A stretch of DNA of 64,000 nt from an uncultured Myxococcales bacterium (GTDB lineage Bacteria; Myxococcota_A; Polyangia; Polyangiales; Polyangiaceae). The stretch lies in contig CALFEQ010000029.1 of NCBI GenBank assembly GCA_937949945.1, positions 67,171-131,170 on the forward strand, read 5' to 3'. Both the position numbers and the translations under genes were made by a program. Under the pieces are notes generated by a model. The model searched no databases. It saw nothing but the letters and a program-made list of their open reading frames with translations, and was not told where the DNA came from. Positions 7,621 to 17,516 of the stretch are shown one piece after another (the first letter of the stretch is position 1; each line of letters starts with the position of its first letter).

Positions 7621-10600
7621 ATGACTCGCCTCGTCCTCGAGAGCCCGAGCGCGGAGGCGCGATTGTCGCGCGCCGCGTCATGGCTCGCGTCGAGGACGGA
7701 GCCGCACGTCACGATCGTGGCCGCGTCCGTCGACGCGGCGTCCGAGATCGCGCGTCGTGCCCTCGCCCTCTCCCCCGGCCGCGCGTCGCTCGGTTGGCGG
7801 CGCACGACGCTCGGAGCCCTCGCCACCTCGATGGCGCGCCCCGAGCTCGTCCGTCTCGGCCTCGCGCCCGCAGGCCCGCTCGCGCTCGAGGCGATCTGCG
7901 CGCGCGTGGTGCACGACCATGGCGAGGCGCTCGGCCGTCTCTCGCCGATCCGCGAACGCCCCGGTCTGCCTCGCGCCCTCGCACGCACGCTGGGCGAGCT
8001 GCGGCTCGCGCGCGTGACGGAGATCGCCGACGCCGATCTCCAACATCTGCTCGACGCCTACGAGCGCGAGCTCGACGCCGCCAAGCTCGCGGACCGCGCG
8101 CGTACGCTCGCCATCGCCACCGACATCGCGCGCGCTCGAGCGGCTCGACGAAAGAAGCACGAAGCCTTCGACGTCGGCGCGCTGCTCATGGTCGACGTGC
8201 CGCTCCGCACGCGGGCGGAGCGGGACTTCGTCGCGGCGCTCGCCGCGAGCGCCCCTGCGGTGCTCGCCGTCGTGCCCGCGGGCGACGCCCGTGCGCGCGA
8301 CCTCACGCACGCCGCCCTCGGCGACGCGTGCAAGACCGAGACGCACGTGCCGGACACGAAGACCGAAGGTCCGCTCGCGGAGCTCTGGTCGGAGCTGTTC
8401 GGCGCGGCGACGCGCCGGACGAGCGGCGTCGCGGACCAAGCCGTCACCATGCTCTCCGCTCCGGGCGAGAGCCGAGAGGCGGTCGAGATCGCGCGCATCG
8501 TCCTCGCGGAGGCCGCCAAGGGGACGCCGTTCGATCGCATGGCCGTGCTCCTCCGCGCGGCCCGCTACGGCGATCACGTCGCGGAGGCGTTCCGTCGCGC
8601 GAGGATCCCGGTCTTCTTCGCGCGCGGGACGAAGCGCCCCGATCCGTCGGGTCGCGCGTTCCTCGCCTTGCTCGCGTGCGCGGCGGAGCAGCTCTCCGCG
8701 CGTCGCTTCGCCGAGTACCTGTCGCTCGGAGAGGTGCCCGAGGAGGACGAAGACGGCGCGCCGCCTCGCCCGCTCCCGCGTGCCGATCGCGTCGCGGCGC
8801 CGGACGACGAGACGCTGCACGCGCTCATCGGTGCGTCCGCGGCGGCCTCCGCTCCGCGCGAGGACGACGACGATCCGAAGCCGCCGCCGGTCGCCGAGGA
8901 AGACCGCGCGGCGGCCTTCGGGACGCTGCGCGCCCCACGTCACTGGGAGCGGCTCCTCGTCGAGGCGTCCGTCATCGGTCGCGCCGAGCGCTGGCGCAGC
9001 CGTCTCGCCGGGCTCGCCGCGAAGCTCGAGGCGGACATCGCCGCCTACGAGAAGAAGGACGAGATCGCGCTCGCAGAGACGGCGCGCCGCGATCTCGCCG
9101 CGCTCGAGTCGCTCCGTCGCTTCGCGCTGCCGCTCGTCGACGACCTCGAGGCGCTCCCGGCGAAGGCCACGTGGGGCGAGTGGATCGACAAGCTCGGCGC
9201 GCTCGCGTCGCGCGCGCTCGAGCGGCCCGACCGCGTCCTCGCCGTGCTCGCCGAGCTCGAGCCGATGTCGAAGGTCGGCGGCGTGACGATCAGCGAGGTA
9301 CGCCTCGTGCTCGAGCCTCGCCTCTCGCAGCTCCAGGTCCCCGAGCACGGGCGGCGCTACGGCAAGGTGTACGTCGCGACGACGGACGAAGCGCGCGGGC
9401 TCTCGTTCGACGTCGTGTTCGTGCCGGGCCTCGCGGAGAAGATCTTCCCGCAGAAGGTCGTCGAGGATCCGCTCCTTCTCGACGACGCGCGGCGCAAGCT
9501 CTCGCCCGATCTGCCGACGAACAAGGAGCGGACGGACGAAGAACGCCTCGCGCTCCGGATCGCGGTCGGCGCGGCCACGCGGCGCGTCGTCCTCTCGTAT
9601 CCGCGCGTCGACATGGAACAGGCACGGCCGCGGACGCCGTCGTTCTACGGGCTCGAGGTCCTGCGCGTGGCCGAAGGCCAGCTCCGCGACTTCGAGCACC
9701 TCGCGAAGAAGGCCGCGCTCGCGGCGGACGCGCGCATCGGCTGGCCCGCGCCCGAGAGGAAGGAGGACGCGATCGACGAGGCCGAGTACGACCTCGCGCT
9801 CCTGAAGGACGTCCTCGAGAAGCCGGAGGACCAGGTCCTCGGGCAGGCGCGCTACCTGCTCGACGCGAACGTGCACCTCGCGCGCGCGCTCCGCTTCCGC
9901 TGGTCGCGCTGGGACGGCAAGGAGCTCCGCCCGTCGGACGGCCTCGTCAAACCGGGCGAAGAGGCGCTCGCGGCGATCCGCGAGCACATGACGACGAAGC
10001 GCTCGTTCTCGCCGACCGCGCTCCAGCACTTCGCCGCGTGCCCGTACCGCTTCCTCCTCTCGGCCATCCACAAGCTCGCGCCGCGCGAGGATCCCGAGGC
10101 GATCGAGGACATGGACGCGCTCACGCGCGGCTCGCTCGTGCACGAGGTCCAGTACCGGCTGCTCACCCAGCTCCGCGAGGAAGGCCTTCTGCCCGTCACG
10201 CCCGAGAGGCTCGAGACGGCGCGCGGCAAGCTCGACGTCGTGCTCGAGAAGGTCGCCGCCGAGTACGAGGCGAAGCTCTGCCCCGCGATCAAACGCGTCT
10301 GGGACGACGCCATCACCTCCATCGGCGCCGACCTCCGCGAGTGGCTGAAGAGGATGTCCGAGGATCCCGAGTGGAGCCCGGCGCACTTCGAGCTCTCGTT
10401 CGGGCTCAAGGAGACGCGCGCGCAGGACGCGAGGAGCAAGGACGATCCGGTCGTCCTCGACGACATCGGCCTCTTGCTCCGCGGCTCGATCGACCTCGTG
10501 GAGCGCCGCAAGACGGGATCGCTCCGCGCCACCGATCACAAGACCGGCAAGGTCCGCGCGAAGAAGGACGACACGATCATCGGCGGCGGCGAGATCCTCC

Positions 10601-10938
10601 AGCCCGTGCTCTACGCGCTCGCGCTCGAGCGCCTGTTCCCCGGCGCCCGGGTCGAGGGCGGCGTCCTCTACTACTGCACGTCCGCGGGCGGCTTCGAGAA
10701 GGTGGAGGTCCCGCTCGACGACGATGCGCGCGCCGCGGCGCGGCTCGTCGCGAAGACCGTCGGCGACGCGCTCTCGAAGGGGTTCTTGCCCGCCGCCCCG
10801 AAGATCGAGCGAAAGGGTCAGAGCGCGTGCACGTACTGCGATTTCAAGCGGGTGTGCGGCCCCTACGAGGAGATCCGCACGAAGAAGAAGCCGCAGGCGC
10901 CGCTGCGCGTCCTCGACGTCCTGAGGAAGACGCGATGA
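7621..10938 (+). CDS. addB: AddB-type nuclease/inactive-helicase subunit
   Basis: 1105 residues. AddB pairs with AddA to resect double-strand breaks for RecA recombination. The C-terminal PD-(D/E)XK nuclease domain begins at FSPTALQHFAACPYRF (Cys about 806) and contains RGSIDLVER and ATDHKTGK. It ends with CTYCDFKRVC (about 1069-1078). One early Cys plus three late Cys is the AddB iron-sulfur cluster pattern that pins the nuclease domain. I see no Walker A motif at the N-terminus, consistent with a scaffold-type helicase module. ATG at 7621 has GGGAGGGG five bases upstream and is preferred to ATG 7609. addA follows after 10 bp with its own AGGAGG. Confidence 0.88.
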   Translation: MTRLVLESPSAEARLSRAASWLASRTEPHVTIVAASVDAASEIARRALALSPGRASLGWRRTTLGALATSMARPELVRLGLAPAGPLALEAICARVVHDHGEALGRLSPIRERPGLPRALARTLGELRLARVTEIADADLQHLLDAYERELDAAKLADRARTLAIATDIARARAARRKKHEAFDVGALLMVDVPLRTRAERDFVAALAASAPAVLAVVPAGDARARDLTHAALGDACKTETHVPDTKTEGPLAELWSELFGAATRRTSGVADQAVTMLSAPGESREAVEIARIVLAEAAKGTPFDRMAVLLRAARYGDHVAEAFRRARIPVFFARGTKRPDPSGRAFLALLACAAEQLSARRFAEYLSLGEVPEEDEDGAPPRPLPRADRVAAPDDETLHALIGASAAASAPREDDDDPKPPPVAEEDRAAAFGTLRAPRHWERLLVEASVIGRAERWRSRLAGLAAKLEADIAAYEKKDEIALAETARRDLAALESLRRFALPLVDDLEALPAKATWGEWIDKLGALASRALERPDRVLAVLAELEPMSKVGGVTISEVRLVLEPRLSQLQVPEHGRRYGKVYVATTDEARGLSFDVVFVPGLAEKIFPQKVVEDPLLLDDARRKLSPDLPTNKERTDEERLALRIAVGAATRRVVLSYPRVDMEQARPRTPSFYGLEVLRVAEGQLRDFEHLAKKAALAADARIGWPAPERKEDAIDEAEYDLALLKDVLEKPEDQVLGQARYLLDANVHLARALRFRWSRWDGKELRPSDGLVKPGEEALAAIREHMTTKRSFSPTALQHFAACPYRFLLSAIHKLAPREDPEAIEDMDALTRGSLVHEVQYRLLTQLREEGLLPVTPERLETARGKLDVVLEKVAAEYEAKLCPAIKRVWDDAITSIGADLREWLKRMSEDPEWSPAHFELSFGLKETRAQDARSKDDPVVLDDIGLLLRGSIDLVERRKTGSLRATDHKTGKVRAKKDDTIIGGGEILQPVLYALALERLFPGARVEGGVLYYCTSAGGFEKVEVPLDDDARAAARLVAKTVGDALSKGFLPAAPKIERKGQSACTYCDFKRVCGPYEEIRTKKKPQAPLRVLDVLRKTR

Positions 10939-10948
10939 GGAGGATGCC

Positions 10949-13900
10949 GTGAGCCGAGACCTCGTCGACGCCGAAGCTCGAAGGCGCATCGCGACCGACC
11001 TCGACACCACGCTCGTGGTCGAGGCCGCCGCCGGCACGGGCAAGACGACGGCGCTCGTCGAGCGCATCCTCTCGCTGCTGCGCTCGGGGCGCGCCACGCT
11101 CGCGAGCGGACAGGGCGACCTCGTGGCCGTCACCTTCACCGAGAAGGCGGCCGGCGAGATGAAGCTCCGCCTCCGTACGGAGATCGAGCGCGCGCGCGCG
11201 AAGCTGGTGGCGGACGGCGAGCGTTCGCGGAAGGGCGGCGCGGCGGCGGTCGAGAAGGAGCGCCTCGATCGGGCGCTCGAACAGCTCGAGGCCGCGCGCA
11301 TCGGGACCATCCACGCGTTCTGCTCCGACATCCTCCGCGAGCGCCCCGTCGAGGCCGCCATCGATCCGCTCTTCGAGGTCGCCGCCGAGGACGAGCAGGA
11401 TCGCCTCTACGACGAGGCGTTCACGCGCTGGTTCCAGGCGACGCTCGCGCGACCGGCGAGCGAGGTGCCGGGCGTCTCGCGCGTCCTCCGCCGCGCGACG
11501 CGAGAGCGCGATCAGGACGGCCCGCGAGCGGCGCTGCGCAAGGCCGGGCGCATGCTCGTCGAGCAGCGCGACTTCCCCACCCCGTACGAGCGGCCGGCGT
11601 TCGATCGGAAGGCCGCGATCGACACGATCGTCGAGAAGCTCCGCGCGCTGTCGGACTACGCGTCGAAGGGGCCGCCCGACAGCTGGCTGACGAAGTCGCT
11701 CAAGGAGATCGCACGCGTCGTCTACGAGATCGAGCGGCGCGAGCTGGTCGAAGCGCGCGATCACGACGCCGTCGAGGCGCAGCTGCGAACGCTCCAGCGC
11801 GGGAAGTTCTGGACGTGGAAGGGCTCCGGCACGTGGTTCAACAAGATGGAGGGCATCACGCGCCAGGAGGTCCTCGATCGACGCGCGGCCGTGAAGGAGG
11901 AGCTCGATCGCGTCCTCGACGACGCCGACGCGGATCTCGCGGCGTGCCTCTTCGTCGAGCTCTGGGGCATCGTCGAGGAGTACGAGGCCATCAAGAAGAA
12001 GTCCGGCAAGCTCGACTTCCTCGACCTCCTCCTCCTCACGCGCGATCTGCTCGCGAAGGACGACGCCGTCCGCAACGAGCTCCAGCGGCGCTTCAGCCAC
12101 CTGCTCGTCGACGAGTTCCAGGACACCGACCCGCTGCAGGCCGACATCCTCTTCCTGCTCGCCGCCGACGACCCGAAGGAGCGCGACCCGGATCGCGCGC
12201 GCGTCGTGCCGGGCAAGCTGTTTTTCGTCGGCGATCCGAAGCAGTCGATCTACCGCTTCCGGCGCGCGGACGTGGCGCTGTACGAGAGCATCAAGCGCAG
12301 GCTGAAGAAGGACGGCGCGGACGTGCTCCAGCTCACGACGAGCTTCCGGAGCGTGCCGAGCATCCAGGCGTTCGTGAACGCGGCGTTCGCGCCGCTGATG
12401 CCGCCCGCGGACGACGACGCGCCCGACGAAGCGAGATCGCAGGCCGAGTACGTCCCGCTCGCGCCGCACCGCTCCGACCCGACGTCGCGCCCGACGATCA
12501 TCGCCCTGCCCGTCCCGCGGCCGTACGGCGACTTCAAGCGGATCGTCAACTTCAAGATCGAGGAGTCGCTGCCCGACGCCGTCGGCGCGTTCATCGACTG
12601 GCTCGTCCGCAAGAGCGGCTGGACCGTCACCGAGCGCGGCTCGGACGGCGAGACGCCCATCAAGGCGCAGCACGTCTGCCTCCTCTTCAAGCGCCTACAG
12701 AGCTTCGGCGGCGACGTCACGCGCCCGTACGTGCGTGCGCTCGAGGCGCGGCGGATCCCGCACGTGCTCGTCGGCGGCAAGAGCTTCCACGAGCGCGAGG
12801 AGGTCATCGCGATCCGCAACGCGCTCGCCGCGATCGAGTGGCCGGACGACACGTACTCGGTCTACGCGACGCTGCACGGACCGTTCTTCGCGCTCGGCGA
12901 CGACGCGCTGCTCGCGTTCCGGCAGTCGCAGAAGCACCTGCACCCGATGCGCAAGCGCGACGAGGCGCTCCTCACCGATCTCACGCGCCCCGTGGCCGAG
13001 GCGCTCGACGTGCTCGCGCGGCTGCACGTCGGCCGCAACCGGCGGCCGATCGCCGACACGATCGCGCGCCTGCTCGAGGCGACCCGCGCGCACGCGGGCG
13101 TCGCGATCTGGCCGGCCGGAGAGCAGGCGCTCGGCAACATCCTGCGCGTGCTCGACATGGCCCGACGCTTCGAGCAAGGCGCCGTCACGTCGTTCCGCGC
13201 CTTCGTCAACCGGCTCGAGGAGGACGCCGAGCGCGGCGGCGTCAACGAGGCCCCCGTCGTCGAGGAGGGCACGGACGGCGTACGCATCATGACGGTGCAC
13301 AAGGCCAAGGGCCTCGAGTTCCCCGTCGTCATCCTCGTCGATCCGACGGCGACCGCGATCCACTCGAACCCGTCGCGCTGGATCGATCCGAAGCGCAAGC
13401 TCTGGGCCGCGCCGCTCTGCGGCGCCACTCCGAAGGAGCTGCTCGATCGACGCGAGGAGGTCCTCCGTCAGGACCGCGAGGAGGCCCATCGCGTCCTCTA
13501 CGTCGCGACGACGCGCGCGCGCGAGCTCCTCGTCGTGCCCGTGATCGGCGACGAGCGCGAAGACGAGACCGACGGCTGGCTCGAGCCGCTCTCGTCCGTC
13601 CTCTACCCCGCGCCGGAGGATCGGCGCGCCTCGCAGCCGGCGCCCGGATGCCCGCCGTTCGGCGAGGACACCGTGCTCGAGCGTCCCGACAACGTCGAGC
13701 GCGGCCCCGAGTCGTCCGTGCGTCCCGGCCTGCATCGCCCCGCGTGCGGAGAGCACCGCGTCGTCTTCTGGGATCCGAGCACCCTCGAGCTCGACAAGGA
13801 GGACGAGGCCGGCCTCCGCCAGCAGAAGGTCCTCGCCGCCGACGCGAGAGGCGTCGTCGCGAAGGAGGGCGAGGAGCAGCACGCCGCGTGGAAGGCAAAG

Positions 13901-14470
13901 CAGGCGGACGCCGTCGAGCGCGCGTCGGCGCCGACGCTGCGCGTGCGCACGATCACCGAGATGAAGGACGACGCACCGGCGGCGAGCGACACGGCGAGCG
14001 TGACGTTCGAGTCGACGGGGGCGCGGCGCGATCGCCCGCACGGCAAGCGCTTCGGCGTGCTCGTCCACGCCGTGCTCGCCACCGTCGCGCTCGACGCGAA
14101 CGACGACGACATCGCGGACGCCGCGCGCATCCAGGGCCGCATCGCTGGCGCCTCCGACGAGGAGGTGGCCGCGGCGAGCGATGTCGTCCGCGCCGCCCTC
14201 GCCCACCCGCTCCTCGAGCGGGCCCGGAAGGCGGACCGCGTCGAGCGCGAGGTCGAGGTGATGCTCCGCGAGGACGACGGCACCATCGTCGAGGGCGTCG
14301 TCGACCTCGCGTTCTACGAAGAGGGCGCCGGCTGGACGGTGCTCGACTTCAAGACCGACCTCGACCTCGGCGAGCGCCGCGCCGGCTACGAGCGGCAGGT
14401 CGCCCTCTACGCCCGCGCGCTCGGCGCGGCGACGGGCGCGCCGGCGAAGGGCGCGATCCTGTCGGTCTGA
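10949..14470 (+). CDS. addA: AddA-type UvrD-family helicase/nuclease
   Basis: 1173 residues, the usual AddA size. Superfamily 1 motifs are in order: Walker A AAAGTGKTT (about 26-34), Walker B VDEFQDTDP (about 386), GDPKQSIYRFR (about 428), MTVHKAKGLEFP (about 780), VLYVATTRARE (about 850). The C-terminal nuclease core is VDLAFYEEGAGWTVLDFKTD with Asp and Lys of the PD-(D/E)XK site near 1132, followed by ERQVALYARAL. The start is GTG at 10949, five bases after AGGAGG, which overlaps the addB stop. With AddB it should form a helicase-nuclease controlled by a Chi-like sequence; Chi cannot be inferred from this window. RecBCD is excluded by the paired nuclease domains. Confidence 0.93.
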   Translation: MSRDLVDAEARRRIATDLDTTLVVEAAAGTGKTTALVERILSLLRSGRATLASGQGDLVAVTFTEKAAGEMKLRLRTEIERARAKLVADGERSRKGGAAAVEKERLDRALEQLEAARIGTIHAFCSDILRERPVEAAIDPLFEVAAEDEQDRLYDEAFTRWFQATLARPASEVPGVSRVLRRATRERDQDGPRAALRKAGRMLVEQRDFPTPYERPAFDRKAAIDTIVEKLRALSDYASKGPPDSWLTKSLKEIARVVYEIERRELVEARDHDAVEAQLRTLQRGKFWTWKGSGTWFNKMEGITRQEVLDRRAAVKEELDRVLDDADADLAACLFVELWGIVEEYEAIKKKSGKLDFLDLLLLTRDLLAKDDAVRNELQRRFSHLLVDEFQDTDPLQADILFLLAADDPKERDPDRARVVPGKLFFVGDPKQSIYRFRRADVALYESIKRRLKKDGADVLQLTTSFRSVPSIQAFVNAAFAPLMPPADDDAPDEARSQAEYVPLAPHRSDPTSRPTIIALPVPRPYGDFKRIVNFKIEESLPDAVGAFIDWLVRKSGWTVTERGSDGETPIKAQHVCLLFKRLQSFGGDVTRPYVRALEARRIPHVLVGGKSFHEREEVIAIRNALAAIEWPDDTYSVYATLHGPFFALGDDALLAFRQSQKHLHPMRKRDEALLTDLTRPVAEALDVLARLHVGRNRRPIADTIARLLEATRAHAGVAIWPAGEQALGNILRVLDMARRFEQGAVTSFRAFVNRLEEDAERGGVNEAPVVEEGTDGVRIMTVHKAKGLEFPVVILVDPTATAIHSNPSRWIDPKRKLWAAPLCGATPKELLDRREEVLRQDREEAHRVLYVATTRARELLVVPVIGDEREDETDGWLEPLSSVLYPAPEDRRASQPAPGCPPFGEDTVLERPDNVERGPESSVRPGLHRPACGEHRVVFWDPSTLELDKEDEAGLRQQKVLAADARGVVAKEGEEQHAAWKAKQADAVERASAPTLRVRTITEMKDDAPAASDTASVTFESTGARRDRPHGKRFGVLVHAVLATVALDANDDDIADAARIQGRIAGASDEEVAAASDVVRAALAHPLLERARKADRVEREVEVMLREDDGTIVEGVVDLAFYEEGAGWTVLDFKTDLDLGERRAGYERQVALYARALGAATGAPAKGAILSV

Positions 14471-14481
14471 AGGATCGCGCC
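14450..14481. terminator. Terminator-like 11-bp hairpin with the addA stop codon in its loop
   Basis: GGCGCGATCCT (14450-14460) and AGGATCGCGCC (14471-14481) pair perfectly; the 10-base loop contains the TGA of addA. The convergent gene's stop is at 14507. No T run follows on either strand, so it may act as an mRNA 3' end or a bidirectional barrier rather than a classical terminator. Confidence 0.6.
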
Positions 14482-14506
14482 TTCGGCCGGCGCTCGTTCG
14501 CGCCCG

Positions 14507-15724
14507 TCAGAGGCGACGCGGCCTCGGGAACGGGAAGCCGCGATCTCCCACGTACTGCTTCAGGATGGCGAAGTTGTCGGTGTTGTTCGTCAGGGGCGCG
14601 TGGTTCGTCACGAGGATCGAACCCTTCCCGTCGAACACGATGCTCGCCGGGCCGTCGTAGGGGATGGGGCTTCCGTTGGGCCCCGTGAGTCGACGGATCT
14701 CGTTCCCGTTGCGACCGATGACCGAGACGGCGTTCGATGCGGTGAGCGCGACGTAGAGGTCGCCCGTGACGCCGACCGCGATTCCATCGGGCTCGTCACC
14801 GGGTTGGAACTCGTGGACGAGCGTCAGGTCCTGACTCGACGGCGATGCCACGCGCCGGATCGCGTAGAGGCGGCCGACGGCCGGGTTCTGCGCCGGAGCC
14901 GTCACCGTCACGTAGACCTGCTTCTGGTCACGACTGAACGCGAGGCCGTTCAAGCCGATGTAGAACGGAATGCCCGCGAGCTCGGGGCTCTGGAACCAGA
15001 TGGTCGCGGGGCCGCCGCCGCGCGGGACCCTGAAGATCGTCGCTTGGAACGAGTCGGTGATGTAGAGGTTGCCGTCCCGATCGAAGGTGAGATCGTTCAC
15101 GAGGGGCGGGCCGTCGAACGGCGTCGGCGAGCAAGGCCCCGTCGAGTCCGGCGTGCACATCGGGAGATCGGGCGGCAGGGGTGAATAGATGTCCTGGACC
15201 CAACCGTTGCCCGAACGCGTCAGGCGGACGACGCCGAGCTGCGTGCTGAGGACGTAGAGGCGTCCGTCGGCGTCGGCGGTGATGCACGAGAGGGCGTGCT
15301 CGAACTCCGTCTGCTCGCCTTGAATCGTGATCGATCCCTTCGGTGCGCCGGTCTTCACGTCGAAGACGAGCACCTTCGACGGCGGGAGCCCCGCCGTGCC
15401 GAACGTCGCAGGGCCGGACACGTAGAGACGATCGCCGACGATCACGAGTCCCTCGGGCCATCCCGGCGGCGTCGGAATGATCGCGAGCACCGAGCCGTCG
15501 CCGATCTGCGGCTTGTTGCTGTTCCCGTTTCCGTTCCCCTTCCCCTTCCCGTTCCCATTGCCGAGCGCGCTCTCGACGACGCCGATCTCGCCGTCATCGA
15601 GGACGTCTCCGCGTCCTATCGTCTCGACGTCCGCCGAGCACCCCGCAAGCGCCAAAAGGAAGACACCGATGAACCTCGAGCCGAAGGAAGGTTTGGAGAA
15701 CCCACGCGCGATGGTGTTCTTCAT
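14507..15724 (-). CDS. Beta-propeller (NHL/SMP-30-like) lipoprotein
   Basis: 405 residues. The signal peptide FIGVFLLALAGC ends in a lipobox. Then comes a low-complexity Gly-Asn/Gly-Lys run of about 16 residues, and a domain with repeated blades of the type DADGRLYVLS, DRDGNLYITDS, GVTGDLYVALT and GKGSILVTNH. This is the NHL or gluconolactonase-like propeller pattern. The role could be binding or a surface enzyme; I see no catalytic signature. ATG at 15724 has AAAGGA six bases upstream and opens the signal peptide; the longer frame (to 15847) is rejected. Convergent with addA, with no recognisable partner. Confidence 0.8.
   Translation of the reverse strand: MKNTIARGFSKPSFGSRFIGVFLLALAGCSADVETIGRGDVLDDGEIGVVESALGNGNGKGKGNGNGNSNKPQIGDGSVLAIIPTPPGWPEGLVIVGDRLYVSGPATFGTAGLPPSKVLVFDVKTGAPKGSITIQGEQTEFEHALSCITADADGRLYVLSTQLGVVRLTRSGNGWVQDIYSPLPPDLPMCTPDSTGPCSPTPFDGPPLVNDLTFDRDGNLYITDSFQATIFRVPRGGGPATIWFQSPELAGIPFYIGLNGLAFSRDQKQVYVTVTAPAQNPAVGRLYAIRRVASPSSQDLTLVHEFQPGDEPDGIAVGVTGDLYVALTASNAVSVIGRNGNEIRRLTGPNGSPIPYDGPASIVFDGKGSILVTNHAPLTNNTDNFAILKQYVGDRGFPFPRPRRL
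15514..15562. repeat. Degenerate hexanucleotide tract coding Gly-Asn/Gly-Lys
   Basis: On the plus strand the tract is a chain of near-identical 6-base units TTCCCG, TTTCCG and TTCCCC. On the coding strand each unit gives Gly plus Asn, Lys or Ser. Such tracts can change length by slippage in steps of two residues without breaking the frame, so the linker after the lipid anchor may vary between strains. Confidence 0.8.
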
Positions 15725-15950
15725 CGGACGTCCTTTCGTTGGAAACGAGCCACGACGAGCTCGAGACGCTAGTTCGAAGGAAACCATGGAAAGCGGGCTT
15801 CGAGCAGAGTCTTCGTTGGTCGATCGTCGACTACGACTCCGCACCACAGCGCGCGAGACGTCACGTCACCCGCGACACTCGCCGCCGGACGTCCGAATTC
15901 GGTGACCGGTATCCCGCTTTCGGCAGGAAGTGCTCGAAAGCACCGTGCAG

Positions 15951-17501
15951 TCAGGGAACGGCAGCGGAATCGGAGCGATTCTCGTCTTCGGGAGCCGCCG
16001 GAGCGGGCGGAAGCGTCACGCGGAACGTGCTTCCCACACCGAGCTTGCTCTCGGCGACGATCGTGCCACCGAGCGAGCGCGTGATGCCGTGGCAAATCGC
16101 GAGCCCGAGCCCCGTACCGAGGTTCGGCGGTTTGGTCGTGAAGAACGGATCGAAGATCCGACGCAGATCGTGCTCTGCAATCCCGCATCCGGTGTCCTGC
16201 ACCTCGATGACCGCATGGCCTCGTGCGTCGGTGCGCGTCGCGATGCGAATCATGTGGCGCTCCGGGTCGGGCTGCCCGAGCGAGTGAACCGCGTTCAGGA
16301 TCAGGTTCAGCAATACCTGGCTCAGCCTGCCTTCGCTGGCGAGGACCTGCGGAGTCGGCTCGAGCTCCAAGACGAGGCGCGCGTGCCTCTTCAGCTCGAA
16401 CGAAACGAGCCCGAGCGTTCGGTGCACGACGCCGTGGATGTCGAGGGGAACGCGCGTCTCGCTCGGCTCGCTTCGGGAGAAGCGCTGCAAGTCCTTCACG
16501 ATGTCGCGGACGCGCTCGGCGCCTTCCACCATCATGTCGATGCACGTCTCGAGCTCGCCGGCGAGCTCGCGCACGTTCTCGGCGTCCGAGGCTTCGGCGA
16601 GCTTGCGGATGCCACGTCGGACGCGCTGGAAGTTCAGGACCATGTAGGTCAGCGGGTTGTTGACCTCGTGGGCCACGCCCGCGGCGAGCAGGCCGACCGA
16701 GGCGAGACGCTCGGCCTGGACGAGCTGCGTCTGCATCCTCGTTTGCGTCGTGATGTCACGGACGAGGACCGAGACGACGGCGTTGCTCGGACCGTCGCTC
16801 GACAAGAGCGCGGCGTCGAGCGCGTAGACCCTAGGGCCGTCGCTCGTGTGCAGGGTGTATTCGAGGCTCGCCTCCTTGCCGCTCGCGATCACGCCTCGAA
16901 CCAGCGCGTCGATGTCGCCGGCGCGCGGGTCGCCGATGGCTTCCGAGAACGTACGGCCCTGGAACCTCGCTTCGGGGACCGACAGGATGTCGCCGTCCGC
17001 GCTCCACGTCCCGACCACGCGCCCGTCGGCGTCCACCTCGAGCACGCAACCCCCGGTGTGCTTCGCGAACATGAGGAGCCAGCTCTCCGCGTCGCTCAGC
17101 GCTCGAAGCGCCACGCGTTCGCGCCGAAGGTCTCGGAACGAGAAGAGCCACCCCGGCTCGGCTCCCAAGAGGCGCGTCCGCCCCCACGCGAACGCGCGCC
17201 CGTCGCGCGTGACGATCTTGCCACCCATCGTCGGAGCGGACCGCAGGACCTTCGCGATCTCCACCGCCAACTCGTCGTCTCGCGCTTCGAGCCACGAGAG
17301 GAGCTCCGTCGCCGATCCTCCCGAGACCACGGCTTCCGGCGCTCCCAAGAGCCCCACGAGCCGGCGATCGCTCGAGAGGAGGGCACCTTCGTCACTCACG
17401 GCGAGCAACGCGACGTCGTCGTCCTCGCTCGCCGACGGCGCTGGGTGCAACGTGACGATCTCGGGCTCGGGAGGCGCTCGTCGCATCGGAGGCGCAGCCA
17501 T
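15951..17501 (-). CDS. PAS-containing sensor histidine kinase
   Basis: 516 residues, no membrane segment, so a cytoplasmic sensor. Two PAS-like regions occupy about 25-140 and 150-250 (CVLEVDADGRVVGTWSADG, then VLVRDITTQTRMQTQLVQAE). The phospho-acceptor box GVAHEVNNPL is near residue 277. The ATPase domain has N box LNLILNAVHSL, G1 DTGCGIAEHD, F box FDPFFTTK and G2 GTGLGLAICHG. The C-terminal tail is Ala/Pro-rich. The gene begins 15 bp after the STAS-like gene, so the two are probably co-transcribed. No response regulator gene is adjacent, so the partner must be elsewhere. Class firm, signal unknown. Confidence 0.92.
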   Translation of the reverse strand: MAAPPMRRAPPEPEIVTLHPAPSASEDDDVALLAVSDEGALLSSDRRLVGLLGAPEAVVSGGSATELLSWLEARDDELAVEIAKVLRSAPTMGGKIVTRDGRAFAWGRTRLLGAEPGWLFSFRDLRRERVALRALSDAESWLLMFAKHTGGCVLEVDADGRVVGTWSADGDILSVPEARFQGRTFSEAIGDPRAGDIDALVRGVIASGKEASLEYTLHTSDGPRVYALDAALLSSDGPSNAVVSVLVRDITTQTRMQTQLVQAERLASVGLLAAGVAHEVNNPLTYMVLNFQRVRRGIRKLAEASDAENVRELAGELETCIDMMVEGAERVRDIVKDLQRFSRSEPSETRVPLDIHGVVHRTLGLVSFELKRHARLVLELEPTPQVLASEGRLSQVLLNLILNAVHSLGQPDPERHMIRIATRTDARGHAVIEVQDTGCGIAEHDLRRIFDPFFTTKPPNLGTGLGLAICHGITRSLGGTIVAESKLGVGSTFRVTLPPAPAAPEDENRSDSAAVP

Positions 17502-17516
17502 CGCAACTGCGCCCCC

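Noticed and set aside
7678..11361. 1227-residue minus-strand open frame
   Set aside because: Antisense to the addB gene; no family motif and strongly biased composition.
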